From: Caldifarciminota bacterium
GTDB lineage: Bacteria; Hydrothermota; Tepidihabitantia; SM23-42
Length of the DNA stretch: 64,000 nucleotides
Direction of reading: 5' to 3'
NCBI GenBank assembly: GCA_020343595.1
Contig: CP070802.1
Span: forward strand, 439,327-503,326
This document shows positions 8,859 through 18,317 of this stretch, one piece after another. The translations under genes and the position numbers were made by a program. How positions within the stretch are numbered: the stretch's first letter is position 1; every line of letters begins with the position of its first letter. Under the pieces are notes generated by a model. It worked only from the letters and a program-made list of their open reading frames with translations. It was not told where the DNA came from and did not search any database.

Positions 8859-10223
8859 TCACTTTCCTCCGATGATTAGATTGTTGATGAGAAGATGAGG
8901 TGTTCCGTAACACGAACGGATGTTTGCCTGACCCTTTCCACACCCTCCCACTTCACTGAATTTCAAATCGTCGGCTATTGCCGAGATATTGCTGAGTGTT
9001 GAGTAGAGATTACCAGAAATATTGATATCGCGCACCATGGCACCTATCTTTCCATTTCTTACCATATAGCCATATTGTGCGCCGAACGTAAAGTTCTCAC
9101 CACTGGTCTGGCCACCTTTCGCATCGATAAGGTAGTAACCGTCGCCAAGCATCCTGAGCAGTTCCTCGAATGAATTCTTACCGGGTTCCATGAATATCGT
9201 GCCCATTCTGATGATCGGCGCGTAACGGTAATCCTCAGCGACACAGTGGCCATTCAGAGGCTCGTCGAACGAGGCAGCTGTTCGTCTGGAGTGCAGATGC
9301 CCCACGAGAACGCCCTGCTTCAGAAGTTCAGTTCGCTTCGCTGCTACACCTTCATCGTCATAGCGATAGTGTCCCAACTTGCCGGCAAGGGTGGGATCAT
9401 CAGTGATACTTACTAACTCGCTGCCGAGCTTTGCCCCGATCTTCATCTTTTCTCTCATCGAGCGATTATTTTCTATGATGTCGGCTTCCGAAAAGTGACC
9501 GAATGCTTCATGCGTAAAAACACCACCCAAACTCTGATTAACAATTGCTCTGTAGCACCCACCTTCTATGGGCTGTGCGTTGAGCAGATCGACGGCAATT
9601 CCAGCGCGTTTTTCGAAATCATCTTCGCGATCACGAAGGATCCCGAAACCATTACTTCCGCCCGCAGCCACGCGTACGTTTTGAATGAGCTTTCCATCGT
9701 TGCTGGTGATCAGCCCGCTGATGCGTGTGGTAACCAGTTCTTCCTGTATTTCAGTACCTTCAGTGGTCAGAAAGGTCTTCTGCCGCGCTTGCTCGATGTA
9801 GCCAACATTCGTGGTGGCTATCTTCTCATTTTTCATTATTATGTCATTGTATTTTCTGGTGAGTTGGAGTTTTTCTTCAATGGAGATATCGCGCGGATCT
9901 TCCCGAAGTTCCGGTGAATAACGGTCTTTGATGACCGGGCTCTTTTTGAAGATTACGGGCTGTTTCGCTGCGCTGGACATGAGTCGGGCGTTCTGCAGTA
10001 CAGTATTGATAGCCTGCTCATGCCGGGCAGGATCTGTGAAGGCGATGGAGGCGTAACCTCCGTGGTCGATGACACGTAGCACGTAGCCGTCGGTAGTGTT
10101 ATTTCCTATTTCGGTCAGATCCTTGCCGTTGAATGTTATTCTTGTCTCTTTTTTTGTCTCGTGACGTATGTCGGCGTAGTCCGCATCGACCTTCGTCAAA
10201 ATTGATTTAAGTTCATCGAACAT
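8859..10223 (-). CDS. tldD: TldD metalloprotease subunit
   Basis: 454 residues from ATG 10223, chosen because GGAGA precedes it at good spacing; an upstream in-frame start at 10259 lacks support. The zinc motif HEAFGH (residues 238-243) is intact, and the family signature around GGQTSGENFTFGAQYGYMV is present. TldD is the catalytic half of the TldD/TldE protease, working in the cytoplasm on unfolded peptides. It follows the glycoside-hydrolase-like gene by 42 bp and is followed directly by TldE. No peptide substrate gene is visible nearby, so the natural target is unknown. Confidence 0.94.
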   Translation of the reverse strand: MFDELKSILTKVDADYADIRHETKKETRITFNGKDLTEIGNNTTDGYVLRVIDHGGYASIAFTDPARHEQAINTVLQNARLMSSAAKQPVIFKKSPVIKDRYSPELREDPRDISIEEKLQLTRKYNDIIMKNEKIATTNVGYIEQARQKTFLTTEGTEIQEELVTTRISGLITSNDGKLIQNVRVAAGGSNGFGILRDREDDFEKRAGIAVDLLNAQPIEGGCYRAIVNQSLGGVFTHEAFGHFSEADIIENNRSMREKMKIGAKLGSELVSITDDPTLAGKLGHYRYDDEGVAAKRTELLKQGVLVGHLHSRRTAASFDEPLNGHCVAEDYRYAPIIRMGTIFMEPGKNSFEELLRMLGDGYYLIDAKGGQTSGENFTFGAQYGYMVRNGKIGAMVRDINISGNLYSTLSNISAIADDLKFSEVGGCGKGQANIRSCYGTPHLLINNLIIGGK

Positions 10224-10265
10224 GGTATCTCCTATCTGTTGCAGGTAAGGAATCTGCAAGCAGTA

Positions 10266-12086
10266 TCAATTGAAATTCCCAAGAATCCGTGAGGCTTCAT
10301 TCTTTATCGTCCAATTCAGATAGACTGGTAGAAGGTGTGGCATCACTTCTTGTTTCGTAATCGGTCTTCCTCCTTCATACACAGTATCTACGGCGAATGC
10401 GTAAATCCCGGCAGCTACATGCACCGTTTCGATATTCTTGATATTAGCTTTGAAAGACGCCCTGGCAAGAGGATCCAGAGCGCTGGGAAACAATAACGTA
10501 TCAATGTCGAAGTTTCGTATTTGGTCTGCCTTTCTGACTGTCGAGATTGAATCTCCTTCAGACCAGGGTATTAAGCTGTATCTAATCTTCCTTGCCGGCG
10601 GTTCATACAAGGTATCACCGAGCGGGAATATGTTACCGTTCAAATATTCGAACACCGCTATATCTTCGTGTATGAAGCTGAGAAAATCATTGAGCGTCAA
10701 TCCCATTCGATGGAGATCCCTTTCCGTATTCATTGAGAGGGACAGGAGAAAGGCGGTGAAATCGAGTGCATTGATCCAGGTTGCCAATTTGGCACCGCTA
10801 TTTATCATCTCATGATGAGGGAGGCCTTCAAACACACCATCTACAGGTAAGGGCATTGAGCTGTCAATCTTGAGTAACTCTTTTTCGATATCAACGTGCG
10901 CGAGCGGGGTGGTGAACATTTCGGGTATGGTATCAATAGCAGTGAAATCAAAATAGCAGATGCCGGCGCCGTCCAGATTTATCACGTCATGCTCCTGTAC
11001 TCTCGCAGCACGTACCATTTCTGGCCACAAGATCCCTATGCCGAGTAGGGCATCGGGGCGGCAAAATAGCGCGTATTCAGCGTATTCATGGAAGAGCGTG
11101 TTGTCAGGCGTATAGGACATCACAACTGGCAGGAATATTTCCTCTGGCCATTCGGTCCAGTCCTGGGCCAGCGAATATCTGTAGAGGGCAGGATTGGCAA
11201 AGACTGCCGCAGACAAAAGACACTCTTCGCTGAGCGCATGCTCTTGCACCGCCTTGTGGATAACACTCACAAGATTTGCGATGGTGTATCGTCTGTGTCG
11301 GGTCAACCGCCATGCGTTCCAGATTTTCCATCGTTCGTATACTCCTGACCGTCCATACTTCACGGGGTTGCACCACATTGCTGTTTCGGCATCGACCCCG
11401 GCGAGCACGGCAGCCTCATCGATGTTAGGCAACCCCCACAGGATACCCGGGTATCTTATGAAATCCAGGTGAATACCATCGATAGGATATTGGGAGGCGA
11501 TCTCTGCACATATGTCTCTAACGAACCCGGTTACGTCAGGATTCTGAGGATCAAGGTAGAGTCCCTCAAGTTTCAGATTTTTCCATTCAGTATATGCGTA
11601 GTCAGCCATCGAGCGGTTATTGATGTCACGAATGAACCATTCGGGATGGCGGTGCAGTGCATGATTTATCGAATCGGGCGGTGCTTCAAGCGACCAGTAT
11701 AGGAGGGCATTGACCCACGCGTGGACGCGAATTGGTGTGGGCGCACACGCGCTGCTCAGTGCGTAAAGCGGATCATAATCCGGTTCCGAGATTCTTGACA
11801 GATATTGACTACGCGGGAGTATCGAAGATCTGTAGTAGGCGTAGCCGCCGACCACGACCTGGACAAATATGTCCGTGACTTTCATCTTACGGGCGATTTC
11901 AAGCACACGTGGTATAGAATCGGGTGATGCAACAGATGACGCACGTACCCACATACCCCTTCGGAATTCATACAGTGGTTTCTGTACGGGGAGGATTGGA
12001 GCTCGCTCTACTGCCGTATGGTGAGTACAGGTTAAAATCATCACCATGATGCAGAACGACAGTATTGTTCTCACATTTGTCTTCAT
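10266..12086 (-). CDS. Lipoprotein of the GHL10 (family 10 glycosyl-hydrolase-like, DUF187) type
   Basis: 606 residues. The N-terminus is a lipoprotein signal ending ILTC near residue 20. From about 45 to 400 the sequence follows the GHL10/DUF187 pattern: RGMWVRAS start, KVTDIFVQVVVGG, a PEWF segment and GIHLDFIRYPG, the conserved strand of this TIM-barrel-like family. The last 200 residues are not recognised. Family members are thought to hydrolyse polysaccharides at the cell surface or envelope, but activity is rarely shown. It is the first gene after rplQ on the same strand (61-bp gap) and may be read from the ribosomal operon. Confidence 0.85.
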   Translation of the reverse strand: MKTNVRTILSFCIMVMILTCTHHTAVERAPILPVQKPLYEFRRGMWVRASSVASPDSIPRVLEIARKMKVTDIFVQVVVGGYAYYRSSILPRSQYLSRISEPDYDPLYALSSACAPTPIRVHAWVNALLYWSLEAPPDSINHALHRHPEWFIRDINNRSMADYAYTEWKNLKLEGLYLDPQNPDVTGFVRDICAEIASQYPIDGIHLDFIRYPGILWGLPNIDEAAVLAGVDAETAMWCNPVKYGRSGVYERWKIWNAWRLTRHRRYTIANLVSVIHKAVQEHALSEECLLSAAVFANPALYRYSLAQDWTEWPEEIFLPVVMSYTPDNTLFHEYAEYALFCRPDALLGIGILWPEMVRAARVQEHDVINLDGAGICYFDFTAIDTIPEMFTTPLAHVDIEKELLKIDSSMPLPVDGVFEGLPHHEMINSGAKLATWINALDFTAFLLSLSMNTERDLHRMGLTLNDFLSFIHEDIAVFEYLNGNIFPLGDTLYEPPARKIRYSLIPWSEGDSISTVRKADQIRNFDIDTLLFPSALDPLARASFKANIKNIETVHVAAGIYAFAVDTVYEGGRPITKQEVMPHLLPVYLNWTIKNEASRILGNFN

Positions 12087-12147
12087 GACTCAGGGTTCTT
12101 TCTGATTGAGGGGCCGGTCATGTCCAGTGAAGGAAAAAGCACCGGCG

Positions 12148-12714
12148 TTACTTGGATTTTTTCTTCGTTTTTTTGGCGCTTGCTGATTTCTTAGGTTTTG
12201 CCTTCTTTTCTTCTTTCTTTTTCTCTTGCTTGGTCTTTGCCTTTTTCTCTTTAGCCTTCTTTTCCTTAGGTCTTTCCTTTGGCTTCTTTTCTTTTTTTGT
12301 TTCGACCAGGTGCCGTCTTTCGACCAATTTTCTTCTCTGCGAAATCGTGCCTGCATCACTTTGCTCTACCAATTCCAGCAGCACCATTTCCGCACCGTCT
12401 CCCAGACGGGGTCCTATCCTGTATATTCTCGTGTAACCACCAGTGCGGTCAGCGAATTTCGGGCCGATTTCCTCACAGATAATCTTCACCAGCTTATGGT
12501 CGGGAACATAGCGGTAGATCTGCCGTCTCGCTGCGAGATCGTTTCTTTTGGCGAACTCAATGAGGCGTTCGGCGACCTGCCTCGTTGCTTTGGCTTTCGG
12601 CAGTGTCGTCCTTATCTTTTCAAAAATGAAAAGCGAACGGCAGAGGTTCTTCATGAGTGCGCGGCGGTGCTCTTTTGTTCTTCCGAGCTTCTTTACGCGT
12701 TTCCCGTGTCTCAT
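12148..12714 (-). CDS. rplQ: 50S ribosomal protein L17 with long lysine-rich C-terminal tail
   Basis: 188 residues. The first 120 are ordinary L17 (MRHGKRVKKLGRTKEHR, TLPKAKATRQVAERLI, GGYTRIYRI). From about 121 the chain continues with 68 residues rich in Lys, Glu and Ala, resembling a histone-H1-like or nucleolar-type tail, about half again the usual L17 length. The reading frame is continuous and ends in TAA, so the tail is real coding sequence and not a frameshift. L17 lines the peptide exit tunnel region of the large subunit. The gene is 4 bp downstream of rpoA, its usual neighbour. Confidence 0.97.
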   Translation of the reverse strand: MRHGKRVKKLGRTKEHRRALMKNLCRSLFIFEKIRTTLPKAKATRQVAERLIEFAKRNDLAARRQIYRYVPDHKLVKIICEEIGPKFADRTGGYTRIYRIGPRLGDGAEMVLLELVEQSDAGTISQRRKLVERRHLVETKKEKKPKERPKEKKAKEKKAKTKQEKKKEEKKAKPKKSASAKKTKKKSK

Positions 12715-12718
12715 AACG

Positions 12719-13702
12719 CTATATATCCTCTTTCAGATATTTGTTGACATCCATCTCCAGGTGGAGTCCTACTTTGGCGAGGTTTTTCTCCAATTCCTTC
12801 AGCGATTTCCTGCCAAAGTTCTCGTAGCTCAGCAATTCCTTACTGCTCTTCTTGACCAACTCACCAATTGTCTTGATGTCCTTTTCCTTGAGGCAGTTAG
12901 ATGCCCTCACCGAGATTTCGAGTTCGTCAATGCTGCGTTTCAGGACCTCCCTAATCCTTCGGTGTTCGGCGTCGAGTTGTTCCTTGGAAGAGAACTGCGG
13001 TTCAACACCCAGGCTGGTGAAAAATGAGAGATGGTGTTTCATTAGACCTGATGCCTCGACTAATGCCTCGACCGGTGTTATCGTACCATCGGTCTTCACA
13101 TCTAGTATCAAATGGTCATAGTCTGTTCTGGTGCCTACTCTTGTGTTCGTAACATCGAAGTTGACAGCGAGGACGGGGGAGAATATGGCATCGAGAAAGA
13201 TGGTGCCGACTGGTACTTCGCCATGTTTGAGCATTTCTGACGGAACATAGCCTCGTCCTGCTTCCACGAACATCTCGAGTGTGAAATTAACCTTGGTGTC
13301 TGTCACGGTCAGGATCTTCTGATCTGGGTTGGCGATTATCACGTTAGGATTCTTCTCCATGTTTTCGGCCAGATACTCTTTCTTTGCCTTGACCTTCAGA
13401 TAGAGATTGCTTGGTTCATCAGAAAGTAGCTTGACCCGTACCTTCTTGAGGTTAAGGATGATCTGGATTACATCCTCATACACACCCGGGATGGCCGAGA
13501 ATTCCTGAAGAATATCTTCGATTCTTATGCGCGTAATGGCTGCACCCTGTATCGATGACATCAGCACTCTGCGTAATGAATTACCCAGAGTGACGCCAAA
13601 GCCACGCTCAAGCGGCGAGAGTATAAAGCGCCCAAAAGTTTCATTGGTCGCTTCCTTATCGATTTCGACACTCTTCGGCATGACCAGTGGTTTTAGTGTC
13701 AT
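12719..13702 (-). CDS. rpoA: RNA polymerase alpha subunit
   Basis: 327 residues, normal length. The N-terminal dimerisation/assembly domain occupies about 1-235 (GRFILSPLERGFGVTLGNSLRR is the signature, of which GVTLGNSLRRVL is seen at about 35-46). A linker follows, then the C-terminal DNA-binding domain at about 250-320 (LEISVRASNCLKEKDIKTIG, SLKELEKNLAKVGLHL). It binds beta and beta-prime and contacts UP elements and activators. It lies between rpsD and rplQ, the standard end of the alpha operon. Confidence 0.98.
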   Translation of the reverse strand: MTLKPLVMPKSVEIDKEATNETFGRFILSPLERGFGVTLGNSLRRVLMSSIQGAAITRIRIEDILQEFSAIPGVYEDVIQIILNLKKVRVKLLSDEPSNLYLKVKAKKEYLAENMEKNPNVIIANPDQKILTVTDTKVNFTLEMFVEAGRGYVPSEMLKHGEVPVGTIFLDAIFSPVLAVNFDVTNTRVGTRTDYDHLILDVKTDGTITPVEALVEASGLMKHHLSFFTSLGVEPQFSSKEQLDAEHRRIREVLKRSIDELEISVRASNCLKEKDIKTIGELVKKSSKELLSYENFGRKSLKELEKNLAKVGLHLEMDVNKYLKEDI

Positions 13703-13711
13703 AGTTCCCCT

Positions 13712-14341
13712 CTACTTTGAATAGAATTCAACGATTAAACTTTCCTGGATCGGTAAGGTTATGTCGTCACGTTTTGGATTTCTCAGCACTGTGCCCGTGA
13801 ATGTATCTCTGTCGATCTTCAACCATCCAACGATTCTCTCAAGATCACGTTCCTCGAGTGATTTGAGCACCTCGGGGTTCTTTTTCAGATTCTCTACCAG
13901 TTTGATCTCCTGTCCGGTTCTAACGATATACGATGGGATATCCACCTTTTTTCCATTAACCATGATGTGTCCGTGCCGGACAAGTTGGCGCGCCTGGGTA
14001 CGAGAAGAGGCAATACCAAGTTGGAAGATCACGTTATCCAGTCTTCTTTCCAACAGGGAGAGTAAGTTCTCACCGGTGTTGCCGGAAATCCTTGTCGCCA
14101 TAGCAAATGTTTTCCGAAATTGGCGTTCGAGTATGCCATAAACTGCCTTAACCTTCTGCTTTTCGCGAAGTTGAGTGGCATATGAGGTCAGCTTCCTTCG
14201 TCCCACGCGTCCATGTGTACCGGGAGGATAACCACGGCGGGTAAAAGCACACTTGTCGGTATAGCAGCGGCTGCCTCGCAGGAAGAGTTTCTCACCCTCC
14301 CTTCGGCATATCTTGCATTTCGGGCCAACGTACCGTGCCAT
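13712..14341 (-). CDS. rpsD: 30S ribosomal protein S4
   Basis: 209 residues from the second of two tandem ATGs, which has the better spacing to GGAGG and gives the usual MARYVGPK start; the first ATG is at 14344. The N-terminus has four cysteines (CKIC near residues 9-12, later CYTDKC), so this is the zinc-binding C+ form. The S4 RNA-binding domain RLDNVIFQLGIASSRTQARQ lies at about 95-115. It is a primary 16S rRNA binder and in many bacteria a translational repressor of its operon. Its start overlaps the rpsK stop. Confidence 0.97.
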   Translation of the reverse strand: MARYVGPKCKICRREGEKLFLRGSRCYTDKCAFTRRGYPPGTHGRVGRRKLTSYATQLREKQKVKAVYGILERQFRKTFAMATRISGNTGENLLSLLERRLDNVIFQLGIASSRTQARQLVRHGHIMVNGKKVDIPSYIVRTGQEIKLVENLKKNPEVLKSLEERDLERIVGWLKIDRDTFTGTVLRNPKRDDITLPIQESLIVEFYSK

Positions 14342-14733
14342 CATATCCTCCTTCTACGCGGTGGTTTACAGCCGTTATGCGGAAGCGGAGTCACGTCTTT
14401 TATCGCAGTTATCGTTAGACCGACCGTTTGCAGGGTTCTGATTGCGGCTTCCCTTCCGGGTCCTGGACCCTTTATGCGGACTTCAACCTTTCTAACACCA
14501 AGCGCCTGTGCTTCCCGAGCCGCAGCGTCAGCACATTTTGCAGCGGCATAGGCTGTGCCTTTCTTGGTGCCTTTGAATCCGATGCGTCCTGCCGATGACC
14601 AGCAGAGCACGTTACCCTTCGTGTCGGCAATCGATACAATTGTATTGTTGAATGTTGCAAAGATACTGGCAATCCCAGTCGATTCGGCTCGCGCGCCTTT
14701 CTTACGTCTTGGCGTTCTGATTGGTTTTTTCAC
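14341..14733 (-). CDS. rpsK: 30S ribosomal protein S11
   Basis: 130 residues with the S11 pattern: [45 protein letters not shown]-type segment read here as [15 protein letters not shown], and the C-terminal [12 protein letters not shown]. It is part of the 30S platform that contacts mRNA near the E site. It overlaps rpsM by 4 bp (ATGA) upstream and rpsD downstream, so translation is coupled through S13-S11-S4. Confidence 0.97.
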   Translation of the reverse strand: MKKPIRTPRRKKGARAESTGIASIFATFNNTIVSIADTKGNVLCWSSAGRIGFKGTKKGTAYAAAKCADAAAREAQALGVRKVEVRIKGPGPGREAAIRTLQTVGLTITAIKDVTPLPHNGCKPPRRRRI

Positions 14734-15116
14734 TTACGCTCTCCTCGTGGTCCTCGGTAAACAGAAACGGTCTTCTTTCTTCCTTTTCGCGTGCGAGCAT
14801 TTGTCCGTGTCCGTTGTCCACGTGCGGGTAATCCGACTTTGTGCCTTGATCCACGGTAGCAGCCAATATCTATCAATCTTTTGATATCAGACGCTATTTC
14901 GGCGCGTAATGCACCCTCTACGCGGTATTCAGCCTCGAGCAACTTTCTTATCTTTGTCACCTCGTCGTCGGTCAGATCCTTGATCCGTTTCTTAGGATCT
15001 ATGCCGATTTGACCAACGATCCGTTGAGCGGTGCGCAGACCTATTCCAAAAATCGCAGTCAACCCGTATTCCACCTTCTTATTAGGTGGCAGGTCAACAC
15101 CAGCAATTCTTGCCAT
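14730..15116 (-). CDS. rpsM: 30S ribosomal protein S13
   Basis: 128 residues from ATG 15116, preceded by AAGGAGGTTT; the frame is open further upstream to 15164, but the extension is unlike S13. Typical segments are [32 protein letters not shown] and the basic end [22 protein letters not shown]13 sits in the 30S head and touches the A- and P-site tRNAs. A 102-bp spacer separates it from rpmJ, unusually long for this tightly packed operon; it holds only a small CCCGG/CCGGG hairpin. Confidence 0.97.
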   Translation of the reverse strand: MARIAGVDLPPNKKVEYGLTAIFGIGLRTAQRIVGQIGIDPKKRIKDLTDDEVTKIRKLLEAEYRVEGALRAEIASDIKRLIDIGCYRGSRHKVGLPARGQRTRTNARTRKGRKKTVSVYRGPRGERK

Positions 15117-15218
15117 AAACCTCCTTAGAATAACAGAACCCGGTCGTCCGGGGCAGATAACCAATGCATCTCATACGCCGGCGTGTTCCGTACGTATCGC
15201 AGTGCCCAATACCTGCCA

Positions 15219-15332
15219 TCATCCCTGACGTTGCTTGTGTCGGGGATTCCTGCAAATTATCATCACGACACCTTTTCTCTTTATGACCCGACAGGATGCG
15301 CATCTCTTCTTGATTGATGCCTTAACTTTCAA
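15219..15332 (-). CDS. rpmJ: 50S ribosomal protein L36 (TTG start)
   Basis: A 37-residue frame starting with TTG at 15332, 5 nt after GGAGG. The product begins [13 protein letters not shown], has C-x2-C (residues 11 and 14), a further Cys near 27 and a His near 32, the zinc ribbon of C+ type L36, and ends in a basic NPRHKQRQG. The position between infA and rpsM is the standard place of rpmJ. The non-ATG start and small size make it easy to miss. L36 is a small zinc protein of the large subunit. Confidence 0.93.
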   Translation of the reverse strand: MKVKASIKKRCASCRVIKRKGVVMIICRNPRHKQRQG

Positions 15333-15392
15333 TATTCCTCCTACAAACTCTTATTATAATCATTTTGCTCAAGAAATCAACCCTTTCTATCA

Positions 15393-15611
15393 TTATTTGT
15401 AACGCCAGACAATTCTACCGCGGGAAAGATCATAGGGAGTTAGTTCAAGCAGTACACGGTCGCCAGGCAATATTTTAATGTAACTCATCCTCATCTTGCC
15501 CGATACGTGGGCGAGGACCTTGTGACCATTGTCCAATTCGACGCGGAACATCGCATTGGGAAGTGTCTCGAGAATCGTCCCTTCGGTTTGAATGAGATCC
15601 TTGCGCGCCAT
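15393..15611 (-). CDS. infA: Translation initiation factor IF-1
   Basis: 72 residues, exactly the usual size, a single S1-type OB fold: the motifs [27 protein letters not shown] and [21 protein letters not shown]-like end are all recognisable (the last seen as GRIVWRYK). IF-1 occupies the 30S A site during initiation. It is 3 bp after map and 60 bp before rpmJ, in the canonical map-infA-rpmJ order. Confidence 0.97.
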   Translation of the reverse strand: MARKDLIQTEGTILETLPNAMFRVELDNGHKVLAHVSGKMRMSYIKILPGDRVLLELTPYDLSRGRIVWRYK

Positions 15612-15614
15612 CCG

Positions 15615-16373
15615 TTAGTTCTCCATAGTTTTGGTTAAGTTCAGATTACCATCATCGACGATCAGGACGGTATCTTCATAGTGACATGAAAGTGAATTGT
15701 CCTTGGTCAGTATGGTCCAGCGGTTCTGCGCAGTAACAACATCATGTTTTCCCATGTTGACCATCGGTTCAATGGCAAGAGCCATGCCAGGTTTGATGAG
15801 GAATTCGGGACCACTGCCAACGAAGTTGGGGATGGCCGGTTCTTCGTGGAGATTCCTGCCAATGCCATGACCGGTGAGTTCGCGCACGACACTGTAGCCC
15901 TTGGCTTCAACCGTGGTCTGAATAGCGCGTGATATATCCGAAATCTTGTTGCCAGGTTTTGCAGCGGCTATGCCTTTCTTCAACGCCTGCTTCGTGACCT
16001 CGAGCATCTGCTGTGCTTCAGGCGCGATACTACCTGCCGCAAAGGTGCGGGCAGCATCCGCAATGTACCCGCGGTAATTGACCCCGACATCGATCTTGAC
16101 GATGTCACCGTCTTCGATCCGCCGGCTGTCTGGTATTCCGTGCACGACTTCTTCGTTCAGAGAGATGCAACAACTCTTTGGAAAACCGCGGTAATTGAGG
16201 AAGGCGGGAGAGGCAGCGTTTTCCCTGATCATTGTGTCGATACGGTCATTAAGGTCGATGGTCTTCATACGTCTAAGGTCCATTTTGTCGATCCGTTGGA
16301 ATATTTCCATGATGATACGACCGGCCGCCTTGATGCTTTCAATTGCTTGTGCATTTGCTGCTGAGATAGGCAT
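15615..16373 (-). CDS. map: Methionine aminopeptidase type I
   Basis: 252 residues. The five dinuclear-metal ligands of type I enzymes are visible: Asp in VKIDVGVNYRGYIADAART (two Asp), His in GHGIGRNLHEEP, Glu in ALAIEPMVN and Glu in CHYEDTVLI. The enzyme removes initiator methionine from nascent proteins after deformylation; def and fmt are elsewhere in this window. The start ATG lies inside adk (35-bp overlap) with no strong ribosome site, so it is probably translated by coupling to adk. Confidence 0.97.
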   Translation of the reverse strand: MPISAANAQAIESIKAAGRIIMEIFQRIDKMDLRRMKTIDLNDRIDTMIRENAASPAFLNYRGFPKSCCISLNEEVVHGIPDSRRIEDGDIVKIDVGVNYRGYIADAARTFAAGSIAPEAQQMLEVTKQALKKGIAAAKPGNKISDISRAIQTTVEAKGYSVVRELTGHGIGRNLHEEPAIPNFVGSGPEFLIKPGMALAIEPMVNMGKHDVVTAQNRWTILTKDNSLSCHYEDTVLIVDDGNLNLTKTMEN

Positions 16374-17007
16374 TTACTATTTCGGATATTCTGTTCAGCA
16401 CTTCTTCCTGATTTCCCTGAGCATCGATCTTCCTGTAGATACCGAGTGATTTGTAGTAGCTCACGAGCGGACGTGTTTCTTGATCATAGATATTGAGTCG
16501 TTTCTTGATTACTTCTGCCGTATCATCGGCGCGCGTTAGCAGTTTTGCTCCGTCGTCGTCGCACACCCCAACCCTCTGTGGCGGGTTTGTGATCAAATTG
16601 TATATTCTATCGCATCTCGGACAATACCTGCGATTGACGAGTCGCTTGATTATTTCGGTTTCGTCCAGATACATTTCGAATGCGATACTGATCTCCTGTC
16701 CCAGTTGTGCCAGGCTTCGCTCCAGACTGTGAGCCTGGTTCAGGTTCCTTGGAAACCCGTCAAAAAGAATGTCACGCTCCCTGTTTTCGAGAAGGATATT
16801 ATCGATAATCTCGAGCATGATGTCATCGGGGACGAGATGTCCTTTCCGGAGATACTGCTCTACCTTTCGTCCGGTGGGACTGCTTAGAGATATTTCTTCG
16901 CGCAGAAGATCTCCGGTGGAAAGTCTAACCAGATTGAACTTCTGAGCAAGTGCCTGGGCTTGAGTGCCTTTGCCGACACCAGGAGGGCCGAAGAGGATGA
17001 TTCTCAT
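16339..17007 (-). CDS. adk: Adenylate kinase (zinc-lid type)
   Basis: 222 residues, long form. The P-loop GPPGVGKGTQAQ is at about 7-18; the LID contains CPRC followed by GVCDDDG, matching zinc-binding LIDs in which the fourth ligand is Asp. It interconverts AMP, ADP and ATP in the cytoplasm. It overlaps secY by 4 bp upstream and map by 35 bp downstream, in the common secY-adk-map order. Confidence 0.97.
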   Translation of the reverse strand: MRIILFGPPGVGKGTQAQALAQKFNLVRLSTGDLLREEISLSSPTGRKVEQYLRKGHLVPDDIMLEIIDNILLENRERDILFDGFPRNLNQAHSLERSLAQLGQEISIAFEMYLDETEIIKRLVNRRYCPRCDRIYNLITNPPQRVGVCDDDGAKLLTRADDTAEVIKKRLNIYDQETRPLVSYYKSLGIYRKIDAQGNQEEVLNRISEIVNAYLSSKCTSN

Positions 17008-18317
17008 CGTCTGCCCCGGATCTTACCGCGCTTCATGAATCCTTCATAGTGGTACATCATCAACTGTGATTCTATCTGCTGCAACGTGTCCAGGGCAACG
17101 CCTACGATGATCAGCAGCGTCGTTCCGCCAAAGTAGAACGGTACATTGAGAAAGTTGATCAGATACCAGGGTACGAGTGCGATGAAACCAAGGAACAATG
17201 CTCCCGGCAAGGTAATCTTCGATAGCACACTGTCGACGTAATTCGCTGTTCTCGGACCGGGGCGTATACCCGGAATGAACCCGCCGTACCGCTTCATGTT
17301 ATCGGACAGCTCGACGGGATTGAAGACGACCGAGGTGTAGAAGTATGTAAAGAAGACGATCAGTGAAAAGAAGATTATATCATAAAGGAAATATCCGGGT
17401 CTGAAGACCTCGGTGAGCCCTTTCAGTACGGGAACATAGGCAGCGACCGTACCTGGAAATACTACCAGTGCTTGTGCGAAGATTATCGGTATCACACCGG
17501 CCGTATTGACCCTCAGAGGGAGGAAGGTCGATTGCCCTCCATACATTCTGCGGCCGACGATACGCTTCGGATACTGAACCGGAATTCGCCGGGTTGCCTG
17601 GGTCATGATAACTACCGCGGCAACGATGAGGACCATGATGAGAACAACCAGGATGAGGTTGATGACGGAAAGCCCTTCGGTCATGACGAGTTGTACTGTT
17701 CTCAGGAAGTAGCCTGGATATTCTTCGAGGCATCCGATAAAGATGAGGAAGGAGATGCCGTTGCCAATGCCCTTCTCAGTGATCTGTTCACCGATCCACA
17801 TTGCGAATATCGCACCGCATGTCAGGGTCAACATGGCGGTTAGTCTGAATCCCCAGCCCGGATCGAAGACGATAGGAATCACACCGGTCGGACCGGAGAA
17901 TTTCTGACTTTCTAAGAATATGGAAATACTGATCGCCTGGAATGCCGCCAGACCTACCGTGAGATATCTTGTATACTGGGTTATCTTTCTGCGACCCGCC
18001 TGGTCACGCTGCAGCCTTTCTATCTGCGGAAAGACAGACCCCAGCAATTGGAATATGATCGATGATGAGATATATGGCATGACACCCAGAAAGAGTACTG
18101 CCGCACGCGAAAGCGCTCCTCCGACGAAGATATCGTACATGCCGAATATCGATCCCTGTTGTTTCAGTTGCTGCATCAACATGCCTAACGCCGCGGCATT
18201 TATTCCCGGCAGCGGCAGGTGGGCTCCAAGCCGGTATACGGCAACCGCAAACAACGTGAAAAGGAGTTTCTTCTTTAGTTCGGGTACTTTAAAGATGTTG
18301 CCGAATGTTGATATCAT
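17004..18317 (-). CDS. secY: Protein translocase subunit SecY
   Basis: 437 residues with ten membrane helices and the usual SecY landmarks: [13 protein letters not shown] near the start, [15 protein letters not shown], and the late segment [23 protein letters not shown]. It forms the inner-membrane channel with SecE and SecG for Sec export and SRP-targeted insertion, working with FtsY and YajC encoded in this window. It overlaps rplO by 4 bp and adk by 4 bp. Confidence 0.98.
   Translation of the reverse strand: MISTFGNIFKVPELKKKLLFTLFAVAVYRLGAHLPLPGINAAALGMLMQQLKQQGSIFGMYDIFVGGALSRAAVLFLGVMPYISSSIIFQLLGSVFPQIERLQRDQAGRRKITQYTRYLTVGLAAFQAISISIFLESQKFSGPTGVIPIVFDPGWGFRLTAMLTLTCGAIFAMWIGEQITEKGIGNGISFLIFIGCLEEYPGYFLRTVQLVMTEGLSVINLILVVLIMVLIVAAVVIMTQATRRIPVQYPKRIVGRRMYGGQSTFLPLRVNTAGVIPIIFAQALVVFPGTVAAYVPVLKGLTEVFRPGYFLYDIIFFSLIVFFTYFYTSVVFNPVELSDNMKRYGGFIPGIRPGPRTANYVDSVLSKITLPGALFLGFIALVPWYLINFLNVPFYFGGTTLLIIVGVALDTLQQIESQLMMYHYEGFMKRGKIRGRR

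Noticed and set aside
7546-8943. Longer form of the TldE gene starting at 8943
   Set aside because: It would overlap tldD by 85 bp and add residues unlike the family; ATG 8856 has a strong GGAGGAAA site.
12090-12359. Very basic Lys/Arg-rich frame on the minus strand
   Set aside because: It is a shifted reading of the lysine-rich L17 tail, with no independent start signal.
15117-15218. Extra small ribosomal or hidden gene between rpmJ and rpsM
   Set aside because: The open frame here is only the upstream extension of rpsM; there is no ribosome site or family match.
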